Shown here in pieces: positions 11,112-20,121 of a stretch of DNA of 64,000 bases. Each line of letters begins with the position of its first letter. Position 1 is the first letter of the stretch. The stretch is taken from NCBI GenBank assembly GCA_017893485.1, contig CM030364.1, forward strand, positions 206,757,384-206,821,383, given 5' to 3'. Under the pieces are notes generated by a model, which did no database searches, was not told where the DNA came from, and saw only the letters and a list, made by a program, of their open reading frames with translations. Made by a program: the position numbers and the translations under genes. The stretch is from Hemerocallis citrina. Lineage: Eukaryota > Streptophyta > Magnoliopsida > Asparagales > Asphodelaceae.

Positions 11112-11834
11112 TTGGTTTGTAACGGGTTGCTTCCCATACCCAGTAGGACAAATCCGTTTTTGGGCTATTGGGTTTCGAAGAAAGACCCAGTTCCCCATTT
11201 GAACCTGTTTGTAGGTGAAATTACCGTTTTACCCCTAAGAGATTTAAGATTCATGCCCGATTTGAACGGTTTCAATTTAATCCTATTTTTAGCCATATCA
11301 CGAGCCTCCCACTCTTGAAGACTGAGTTTTAACCGCCTTTGAGGAGTAATTTTGTTATTCAATTGGCGTACGGGATTTTGTCGGAGTTCTCAATGGGTTT
11401 TGGATCTTGCTTGAGATGTAATGGTGCTAAATTGAGCATGCAAAGTGCCCAAAATTATTCTTGGAATTTTTTTGGATCTTTCCAATTTTTCTAGATTTTT
11501 TCCTAATTTTTTTAATTATTTTTTCGAATTATTCCTTTAATTTTGCGAAGTAACAATCTATTTTCAAAAGGCATCAATTAATCATTCTAATTAATAATTA
11601 TTTTTTTAGGAACTCAAAATACTTTTCCCGGATTTATAATTATATTTTAGAATTTTTAATTTTTTTAATTTTTAATTATTTTTTGGAATTTTTAAATCAA
11701 TAATACGAATTAATAATAAAAAATAAAAGAATTAATCATGAAATATTGACGTGGCACAAACTGGAGCATCGATCGAGCTTTGGCGCAATTTTCCAAGCGA
11801 TTGGACAGTGGATCTGCCTTTGTGTTTTCGCCAT
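11112..11834. other. AT-rich spacer, no gene seen
   Basis: The right flank of the copia insertion. 11112-11380 is moderately mixed sequence without a convincing open frame. 11440-11740 is strongly AT-rich with repeated short AATTTTT-like motifs. Nothing recognisable. Confidence 0.5.
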
Positions 11835-12390
11835 TTGGGGGTCGATGGCAAGAGTTCTCAGCACTCGTTGTCGAGGTCCAGGGGAGCGACATGTGGCATT
11901 TAGATGTCGGTGGCAAGAGGGCTCGGCACATGTTGCCGAAGTCCAAGGGTGCGACACGTGGTGCGTTGACCGTTAAACGTTGACCAGTCAATGCATTTTC
12001 TCGCATTTGGACATCGGTGGCAAGAGTGCTCGGAACACGTTGCCGAGGTCCAGGAAAGCGACATGTGGCACTTTGACCATTGACCGTTGACAGTCAATGC
12101 ATTTTTTTGCATTTGGATGTCGGTGGCAAGCATGCTCAGAACACGTTGCCGAAGTCCATGAAAGCGACACGTGGTGCGTTGACCGTTGACCGTTGACCAG
12201 TCAATGCATTTTCTCGCATTTGGACATCGGTGGCAAGAGTGCTCAGAACACGTTGCCGAGGTCCAGAAGAGCGACACGTGTCACGTTGACCGTTGACCAG
12301 TCAATGCATTTTCTCGCAATTGGATGTTGGTGGCAAGAGTGCTCGGAACACATTGCCGAAGTCCAAAAGAGTGTCACATGGTGCAGTGAC
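11835..12390 (+). repeat. Tandem repeat, about 100-108-bp unit, with W-box and ACGTG motifs
   Basis: About five and a half units. The shared core GGTGGCAAGAGTGCTCGGAA recurs near 11842, 11913, 12014, 12121, 12229 and 12329. Inter-unit distances are about 100-108 bp for the last four. Each full unit carries GTTGACC(GTTGACC) elements, a CAATGCATTTT block and an ACACGTG-like block. Open frames on the minus strand are the repeat translated and are not genes. Such arrays are common in the untranslated 3' parts of large gypsy elements. Confidence 0.8.
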
Positions 12391-12599
12391 AAGGTGTTCG
12401 GCACCTTGCCACACCGAAGGACAAGGCCGTGATGGATGTGGGTGGCGTTGGAGACGATGCGCTTGAGATCGCCCATGCGGTTGTGTCGGTAAGTTGTTGA
12501 TTTATGGTTTTATAAAGTTGGTTCCCCCCCCCTCCTTTTTTAAAACTCGAGCGATGGCGCTCTGCCCCTTTTCCTTTTCGAAGATAACTTGCCACTTCG

Positions 12600-13185
12600 G
12601 TCACCTGATGGAGAAGATGACCAAGCTATAGAGAGAGCTGAAGCAAGAGACTGATAAGACTCGGTCAGAGAAGGCCCGGATCGCCAAAGACCTCGAGCAA
12701 TCGAGGCTTGAAGTCGAGGCAAAGGCTTTGAGGTTGGAGCATCTCGAGGCCGTTGTCGCGAAGCTCGAGACGGCCATGCCCTATTGCTCCAACAGAAAGA
12801 GCAGGCAGCGAAGGACAAGGAGGATGCCGTTGTCGCCGCTAAGGTCGTTGCGACAAAGAAGGCCGAGGATCAAGTGATGGAGAAGGCCAAGGGGTTCCTT
12901 TACGTCAACATGGTGATGGCCTATGCTCGTGCGATCGGTCAAGTCAGGGAGGCTTTCCCGGACGTAGATTGTGCCGAGTGGCGCCTATTCCCCGACCCTG
13001 TCCCTGGGTTCACCGACCTCTCGGAGGAGGACGAAGAAGTTAAGGATGCCGAAGAGCTCGAGGCGGAGTCCAACGAGGCTGAGGTAGAGGTCGTATCGGA
13101 TGCTTTACCCCTGGCCGTCGTCGCCAAGTCACAAGGGTCGGGACCCATAGAGACCGGGGATCGCTCGAAAGAGGTCGGCGCTTGA
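12600..13185 (+). pseudogene. Coiled-coil ORF of a plant gypsy-type transposon, partial
   Basis: Two frames join into one protein type. 12610-12780 encodes a charged heptad segment rich in Glu, Lys, Leu and Arg. 12784-13185 encodes more coiled coil, then an FLYVNMVMAYARA helix, an FPDVD segment, and a strongly acidic tail ending at TGA 13183-13185. This architecture (coiled coil, short aromatic helix, FPD-like segment, acidic tail) is familiar from plant retrotransposon-associated proteins, and a similar minus-strand remnant lies at 32553-34901. GC content is higher than in the surroundings. It lacks the N-terminal domain and is frameshifted, so it is a relic. Host-gene status is unlikely but not excluded. 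Confidence 0.5.
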
Positions 13186-13684
13186 CTTGTATTCTTTTTT
13201 CTTTATAACTTTCTTTTTAATTCCGAACTATGTATTGAAGCCTAACTGCGGACTGGCCACCGCTTCTTGTACTTCTCGTTGAATTTTAATGAAAATCTTT
13301 CTTGGACAAGTGTTTTGAGGCCCCGAAGCCATTGAGGGCTCGTCTTGCTTTCGAGTCGCCTCATAGTAGCCCCGTTTAGAAGTAGTATTGTCATGTTGTC
13401 TCGCGCCCTGCTTTCTAAAAATAAGAAATACGAGTACATGACATTGACCCAGCAAATGACTAATATCACCTATAAGTTGTTTATTTGGTCAACTCAACAA
13501 TATAATCAATACAGAACAATGGCACAGGAAATAATAACAATCTCATGAACAATAATACTTGGAATGAAGCAATATAAAGTATCCAAGTACAATAATAAAA
13601 CAACGTCTGGAAACAAATAGCAACATTCGGGACATAAGCCCAAAACAATAATAATCCAATCTCAAGGCCTATTGTTCATCAATG
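13186..13684. other. Spacer without recognisable features
   Basis: Downstream of the coiled-coil ORF. It has a moderately GC-rich block (13290-13390) then AT-rich sequence with CAA repeats. Short open frames are not supported by any motif. Confidence 0.4.
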
Positions 13685-13905
13685 TTTCTATTTATAGAAA
13701 TTTTATAGCCTAGGCCGTTGTTCCCAACAACGGCCTAGGTTTTAAATATTGAAAACAAGGCCGTTGTTCCAAACAACGGCCTATGATTCAATTTTTTATA
13801 ACCTAGGCCGTTGTTCCCAACAACGGCCTAGGTTATATTATTTTTTTTAGAATCTGTTCAACGAAGAGTTATTTGGGACGAAATTCCCAAAATAACCCTC
13901 TGCTC
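13685..13905. repeat. Chain of short perfect inverted repeats (hairpins)
   Basis: Three hairpins share the stem AGGCCGTTGTT / AACAACGGCCT with a 3-nt loop: 13709-13739, 13758-13782 and 13797-13837. The third pairs perfectly across 19 bp on each side. A small hairpin (13685-13701) precedes them. A fourth stem, AGAGTTATTTGGGA / TCCCAAAATAACCCTCT, lies at 13865-13901. No coding potential. Confidence 0.8.
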
Positions 13906-13910
13906 AACAA

Positions 13911-14018
13911 TTGAAACGGGTTATGGGGAGGCAGATCTGAGCCATCGATCACGATCATGATCGATCCGATGGCTCAGATCGCTGTTTTCCAAACCCATGG
14001 AAACAAACCCGTTTTCAA
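13911..14018. repeat. Imperfect foldback repeat with 14-bp perfect inner stem
   Basis: Outer arms TTGAAACGGGTT (13911-13922) and its complement (14006-14018). The inner arms GATCTGAGCCATCG (13934-13947) and 13967-13980 are exact reverse complements around a GATC-rich loop. It directly follows the hairpin chain. Confidence 0.7.
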
Positions 14019-14028
14019 CTGAGCATAT

Positions 14029-14030
<2 letters not shown>

Positions 14031-14077
<47 letters not shown>

Positions 14078-14203
14078 CTATCTTCCATTGCAAATGCAAA
14101 TGTTGTACAAACGCGTGCGAACCACTTAACCCGTCATTGGCGATGGCGGGTTAAGTGGTGTGCATGTTTGCAAACGCTACAGTAGCGTTTGCAATGGAAG
14201 AAA

Positions 14204-14262
<59 letters not shown>
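14031..14262. mobile_element. Foldback MITE-like hairpin embedded in a (TA)n microsatellite
   Basis: A long imperfect palindrome (14075-14206) sits between two (TA)n runs (about 14031-14074 and 14207-14260). The outer stem TCTTCCATTGCAAA (14081-14094) pairs with 14188-14201. The inner stem ACCACTTAACCCG (14121-14133) pairs with 14147-14159. A further small palindrome around CGCTACAGTAGCG lies in the right arm. This arrangement resembles microsatellite-targeting MITEs such as rice Micron. A spontaneous palindrome inside a TA repeat is the alternative. Confidence 0.5.
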
Positions 14263-14455
14263 TATTTATTTATTTATTTATTTAATTTTTTTTGGAACGG
14301 GTTAAATTATTTTAAAAACAACCCAAGCCCAAACACAAACCGAACTCAAATCTGCCAAAACCGAACATGACCCGGCTGAAATTGCCATATACCATATATA
14401 TAGCTAGTTCTCTATGTCTCCTTGTATAGAAGATATTCTCTCTTATCGATGCATC

Positions 14456-14844
14456 CAGGGTTGACTCCACCTGGTGATGCGACCGCCTCAGGCCCCCAGA
14501 TAATTCGCAATTTTAGGGGCCCTCAAATTTGTACTCCCTTTACAAAATATAGGTAAGTATTTTGCGCGTAAAAAAAGTTGTTATTAGGCGCTCAAACCAA
14601 AACCCAGATTCAAATTCAAACCCAAAACCCTTACCCTCAACTCGAAACCCACATTTAAAACAAACCCTTTTTGGCTCTTTCTTCTCGGTTATTCGATGAT
14701 ATATATTTTGCATATTTTGCTTTGAACAATGTGCAAATTTTTGTATACATGTTCATCGTTTTTTTTTAAAGTTTATTATTAAATGTATGGGGGACCCATT
14801 TCGGGATTTTGCCTCGGACCCCCGAGAACTCATGGCTGACCCTG
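14456..14844. mobile_element. hAT-type MITE with perfect 8-bp target duplication
   Basis: The 389-bp element has terminal inverted repeats starting CAGGGT (left CAGGGTTGACTC; right arm, read inward, CAGGGTCAGCC). It is flanked by GATGCATC at 14448-14455 and 14845-14852. An 8-bp duplication with CAGGG-type ends is characteristic of hAT. There is no transposase inside, so it would need a helper. The interior reads like other plant hAT derivatives with GGGGGCCC-type motifs. Confidence 0.85.
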
Positions 14845-14852
14845 GATGCATC

Positions 14853-15904
14853 ATGGGTATTAATTTATTTTGTTCGCACTAATTGTTGAAAAAAGTTAAC
14901 ATCAAGACACTTAATTTCTTCAACATCAAACACTTGATTATATTTTTGTTATATTTATTTTTGTTAGGTTATAGCCACTTATTCTGGTTTCTTGTTTCAT
15001 TAGTCACTTTATATTTATAAAAAAATCACGTGGTTTGAATAATTGTTTAGCGCTAATTTATCTTTTTAGCACTATATCAGCAAATAGTTTATGTTAGCAC
15101 TAATAAGTTAAGACCAAGGTCTTTGGCTTCTAATTTTTTTAAGCACTAACTTTTTTTATTAAAATAGTTTAACTTTAAATTATGACTATTCGTTCAATTT
15201 TTCCATAATGTGGCTATGTTGATTTACAAATGTCATGTTTTAAGTAAAACCCGTTAAAGTTTGCTAAAACCCACCTGCCCATATGAACCCGGCCTGAACC
15301 CGAAGCCTTCGGGTTAAGGTTCATACTCCATAATACTAGGCCGGGTTCATCATGCTATGAAAACATGGTCGGGAAAGCGAGTTAGGATTAAGTTTTGTCC
15401 TAAAACTCGCCCATCCCGGCCTGCGAACACCTCCCAAGTTATGTGGAGTAACAGAAAAATATAAAATTTAATTAGAAGATATTTCTAAGTCGAACTTGTT
15501 CATAATGTTTCCAGTTGTGTTTCGTCAAATTATCCATTAGAAAATTGTTAAGTAGCTTTGATTAAAAAAAAGGTTAAAGTAGCTAATGAATTGAGTACCT
15601 ATAACTTGTCTTGTGTGTTAGGAATTTGAGGATCTTGTTGAGTCTTTGATACAATCAACACAAACCACCAAGCAAAATTAGATCACACCAATCACACAAA
15701 GCACACAAGAATTGTTCCAGTTGGGGCTTTTGCCTTAATCCGGAGAAGGAATAATCGAGATATTATTTCAACTAGAGAAGATACAAGAATATTACAATTC
15801 TCACCACGACCCTTTCTCAAGCCTAATTGGAACTTGATGCTGCTTACAATCGAGAAATTCTCTCACCCTTCTCTATGAAGTACTCTCTTTTTCTATTCGG
15901 CACT
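14853..15904. other. Spacer with a hAT-like terminal remnant at about 15240-15430
   Basis: 14853-15235 is AT-rich with nothing recognised. At about 15240-15430, GGGCCGG/CCCGG-rich sequence ends CGGCCTGCGAACACCTCCC, resembling the reverse complement of plant hAT ends (GGGTGTTCGCGGGCCGGG type); the partner end was not located. 15630-15900 has an LTR-like look (short pyrimidine-rich blocks) but no termini were found. Confidence 0.35.
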
Positions 15905-16000
15905 CAATAGAATCATGTGGATCTATGAGCTGTTACAATTGTTTATATGGATCTAGAGACAAACCCTAAGTTGATATCTTGTTACAATAGACATTGGATA
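15905..16000 (+). repeat. 96-bp direct repeat, left copy
   Basis: Near-identical to 20026-20121, beginning CAATAGAATCATGTGGATCT and ending ATTGGATA. The two copies bracket the CACTA element. The right copy stops where LINE sequence starts. It is probably a local duplication older than the insertions. Confidence 0.7.
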
Positions 16001-16847
16001 ATACATAAGAGATAAATCTACGATAGGAGCCACACGATCTAACTTGAAGAGCAAGTTGGGCTTTTCACGAATCAGCCAGACTCAAGCCCGAAATCCATCA
16101 GTGTCGTGAACGGTCGACCGCACCAACAAGACGGTTCCCCTTCTCGGGAAGACGGCGTACAAGGGTCGGTCAACCGCACATAGGCTTGCCTCCACTCCGT
16201 CTCCAATCGTCTTTACCCCTCCACTGTCTCTTGTGCTCCATGACACTACAAGACTAACAGTCTTTACCGGCATTTTTTTGCACATTTACCGGCATTTATA
16301 AACCCCGCTGTAGATACCACCGGAATTTTATAAATCGCCGGTGCAAGTGTCGCTAAATCGTGTGTCGCTGTAGCTTAGGGACATTCACCGGTGTTTTTTA
16401 CGACCGCCGGTGTAGGTAAAAACTACACCGGCGGTCGTAAAAACGCCGGGGAATGTGTGGTTTCGTTTGGAAGTACTGTTTTCGGACATCACCTACACCG
16501 GTGTTCTTAAAACGCCGGTATAGACTGTCAGTTTTTTGCTGAAAGCTACACCGGCGCTTCTAAAAATGCCGGTGTAGCTATATTTAAAATAAATAAATAA
16601 AAAAAAAACTTTAGCACTCTTCCAATCAAAACCAATTGCAAAACTGAAAGAGCCCCAATGAAATATGAATGAAGCATAATAGTATAATATCATCAAATTG
16701 TAATCTCATAATGAAACATAATAATGTGATCTCATCACATTCATAACCAAAATATTGAGTTACAAAGACTGAAAAAGAATATTTTCACTGTCAAATTCAG
16801 GCAAACAAGATACTAACTAGGATGAAACTTATACTTTAATAATACTC

Positions 16848-17162
16848 ATGAGATAACTGTCAATTGAAACCACAAGATAAGTTCAAACATGATTATTTTA
16901 TCACTAGTCACTCTTATAAAATAGTGTGCAACTTCAGTTACATAATCCATCTCATCATCACTTAAAATCAATGAGAAAGAACAATCTCATTTTCAAACCC
17001 AAGCAACAAGCAACAATCTCATTATCTTAGAAACTGATACTCATCTAGACATCATGATATAATTGTATATAAAGTTTAGATTAAAAAAATTTCATCACTA
17101 GTCACTCCTACAAAAATCATAATGTGCAACTTCAGATATATGATCCATCTCATCTCCAAATT
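16848..17162 (+). repeat. Internal duplication in the CACTA element, copy 1
   Basis: Starts ATGAGATAACTGTCAATTG and ends CATCTCATCTCCAAATT. Matched by 18401-18720 with scattered substitutions and small indels. Not coding. Confidence 0.85.
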
Positions 17163-18400
17163 GCAAAACTAAAAAAGTGGGTAAGTACGAAAAAAATTCA
17201 CCCAAACAAGTAAGGATCAAATGGTTTTAACAAATTCATATCTAAACATCTTATTTATATGATATTATTATATAACACACTCTCTAATCACTTATTATCA
17301 CACAATGAGATATAGTAATAAGTAAATTATACACTGCATCATCAGGAGCACAAGAACAAAACAGAGCATTGTTATTCAGCCACAATTGCATAATAGTTTA
17401 ATATAAAATTATATTAGTTACTATAAAAAGTATGAAGAAATCTAAAACATACAACAATCTTGAAGCACTGCCCACCAGATCCAACGGTGGTAACTAGGCA
17501 TTTACCGAATGAAGCAATTCAAATTTAGGAATCATGATGATGTAAGTATAACACAGTGAGGGCAAGAAAAAGAAGGGGCATTGAGTACAATCATCCCATT
17601 TTTTGTAGGCAAAAGATATATGAATATTAACAGAGACCAATCATGTTAATTACTCACATGCTATTTGGCTTTCTTTCTTTCAACTGAAACTTTTAATGTT
17701 GCAAAACATTTTTGCAAATCTCCTTTCAACATAAAAACAAGGGTAATTATTTCGAAGTATTTATGAACCTTGTGCCTTATTTGATAAACAACTGGATTGA
17801 TAAAATAGAGATTCTTTACCCCCCATGCAAATGCATGAATCCGCCAATGAATGGACATGCGTATAATAATTCATTCCTTTGCATGATACACATTTCATTA
17901 ACATTGTTGTATATTCTTCAATGTAAGGTTCCAAAAGATATTCTAACAATTTGTATATCTTTTCTTGTGCTAATAATTAGCAAAATAGACAGTAAAATTG
18001 ATATGCATGTCAGAGTTCATTTCCAATTCTTAAGCAAGAAAGAAAGTTTAAGGAAGTGCAGAACCAAGTCTGGAGGCATAGAGCATACCTATTATGCATA
18101 AATGGCAATGAATCAGTTGTCATAGGAACACCTTTGTCATAATGCAAGATGTGGATTGAATCTCTTTTACAGGAATTTCCCTGTCAATTCAATTAGTATG
18201 ATAATATTATATGTACCTGTTATCAAATTAGACCAAATTAACTTGGTTCGTGATGCAAATACAAGGTCTACTAACCCATTCAGCAATACAAAGGCAATCC
18301 AGCAGAAAACCAACCAGCCCATATATCAAAGAAGAGAAATAGCAAACCGAAAGAATGTATTTGAGTGAGTTTCAAAAACACCAAATTAACCAAATGATAC

Positions 18401-18720
18401 ATGAGATAACTGTCAATTGAAACCACAACATAAGTTCAAACAAGATTATTTCATCACTAGTTACTCCTCTGTAATTCATAGTATGCAACTTCAGTTACAT
18501 AATCCATCTCATCATCACTTAAAACCAATGAGAAAGAACAATCTCATTTTCAAACCCAAGCAACAAGCATGAACATTATCTTAGAAAATGATACTCATTT
18601 AGACATCATGATATAATTGAATATAAAGTATAGATAATAAAATTTCCATCACTAGTCGCTCCCATATAAAAAATTCATAGTGTGCAACTTCAGATACATT
18701 ATCCATCTCATCTCCAAATT
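18401..18720 (+). repeat. Internal duplication in the CACTA element, copy 2
   Basis: Second copy of 16848-17162. A shorter repeat, TTATCGACCTCTACTTCATC, also occurs twice just downstream (about 18818 and 19013). The element has therefore grown by internal duplication. Confidence 0.85.
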
Positions 18721-19354
18721 CAGACAAAAGACAAAAAAGCAACTCGGGGAAAATTGCAGTAACCTGAAACAAGAGTTTCAAATCATACATTTGACGCTAA
18801 CCCAAAGAATCTCCACATTATCGACCTCTACTTCATCTTCTAGAGATTATCCAAGGAATCCCCATCAAAAGAGAGGGTTATGAAAATATATGAGCATGGC
18901 ATGCATCATGCCATCCACTTGAAAAATAAAAAAGGAGTCGATGATTTTCAAACAGAAAAAATTTGGTGGATCTCCCTCATTTTATTACCAGCTCATCATC
19001 CACATCAACTACATTATCGACCTCTACTTCATCTTCTAGATATTTACTTCTTAACTTTGGTCATGCCAATTTAGGAATTATACCCTCATTTATTCTCAAA
19101 CTTCTATGGAAGTTGCGTTCCATATACTATATTAATCTGGAATATAGTATACAAGCATACCTAGTCATACAAGCATACAAGTATACCCTCAAGAACATAC
19201 AAGCAAGCTAAATTAGAGAGTTGGAAAAAATTGTAGAACCAATCTAAAAAACATACCAACTACACCATACCTAGGGTTTGTGTAGAAATTTCGGAAACAA
19301 AAATTTTAAAAATAAAACGATTCAAAATTTTCAAGAACAAATCTAGGGTTTGGT

Positions 19355-19640
19355 AGAGGAAGTGGCGACGGCGGGGGAGGGGGGTGACGATGGGGGGAAA
19401 GGGCAACAGCGGGGGAGGGGGGCAACGATGGGGAAGTGCCGACGGCAGGGTTGGGAGAAGGGTGATGGGACAGCCATAGGGGAAGGGGCGACGCCGGAGG
19501 AGGGGGGCGGTGATGGGGGAAAAATCATAGATGGCTCTGGAGGAGGCAGTGATGGGGAATGTGGCGACATCGGGGGAGGGGGGCAGGGGAAGGGATGGGG
19601 GAGGCGATGGGAGGAGGGAGATGGAGAGAGAGAGAGAGAT
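19355..19640 (+). repeat. G-rich purine tract in the CACTA right arm
   Basis: Dense runs of three to six G separated by GA/CGAC spacers (for example GCGGGGGAGGGGGG near 19371-19384). The long open frames on both strands here are Gly- or Pro/Ser-rich low-complexity translations and I do not call them genes. G-quadruplex potential is likely on the + strand. Confidence 0.6.
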
Positions 19641-20025
19641 AGGGGAAGGGTGATGGATTTAAGGATTTAGTAAAATGGGAGAGAGAAAGAGAGAACGAGG
19701 GGTTCACTTATCCGTTATCTACACAGGCGTTTCACAAAAAAACGCCGGTGTATACCTACATACGCCGGTGTAGAGTTGGATTTTTTGTTCCTTTACATTA
19801 ACTTGGTTCTATAGTGGCGTTTCTACCAAAATGCTGGCGTAGATATGCCGGTGTAAAACTCTTTTTTTGTAGTGTGATCTATTAGAAAGAATTTTCAAAT
19901 AATTAAATATAGGGAGTCTTCATCTAAAACTACATGTATTGCAAACCATCTGCAACCGCTTCTGCTACTGTTTTTGCTTTGATCTCGATGAAGAGGGTGA
20001 AGGCATGGGGATCTATGAGCTGTTA

Positions 20026-20121
20026 CAATAGAATCATGTGGATCTATGAGCTATTACAATTGTTTATATAGATCTAGAGACAAACCCTAAGTTGATATCC
20101 TGTTAAAATAGCCATTGGATA
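20026..20121 (+). repeat. 96-bp direct repeat, right copy
   Basis: Partner of 15905-16000. An additional partial copy of the ATCTATGAGCTGTTACAAT segment precedes it at 20011. Its right end coincides with the first LINE-derived base. Confidence 0.7.

Larger units (their letters stand above)
16244..19874. mobile_element. Non-autonomous CACTA (En/Spm) DNA transposon
   Basis: It starts CACTACAAGA at 16244 and ends TTTGTAGTG at 19874, with the 3-bp target duplication TGA on both sides (16241-16243, 19875-19877). Both ends carry subterminal arrays of ACGCCGGTGTAG-type motifs in both orientations (about 16265-16580 and 19725-19865), as expected for transposase binding in CACTA elements. A 22-bp-arm palindrome of this motif lies at about 16394-16447. 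The 3.6-kb interior shows no transposase (no TNP2/TNPA-like block), so the element is non-autonomous. It contains a 315-320-bp internal duplication and a G-rich block near its right end. Confidence 0.92.

Noticed and set aside
11835..12390. CRISPR-like array or satellite centromere repeat
   Set aside because: Plant nuclear context, units of about 100-108 bp without unique spacers, and too few copies for a satellite.
11710..12476. Several overlapping open frames on both strands
   Set aside because: They are translations of the 100-108-bp tandem repeat, with the same segment repeated in each.
19343..19707. Open frames on both strands in the G-rich block (Gly-rich + and Pro/Ser-rich -)
   Set aside because: Simple-sequence translations inside a CACTA element; no domain, no start context.
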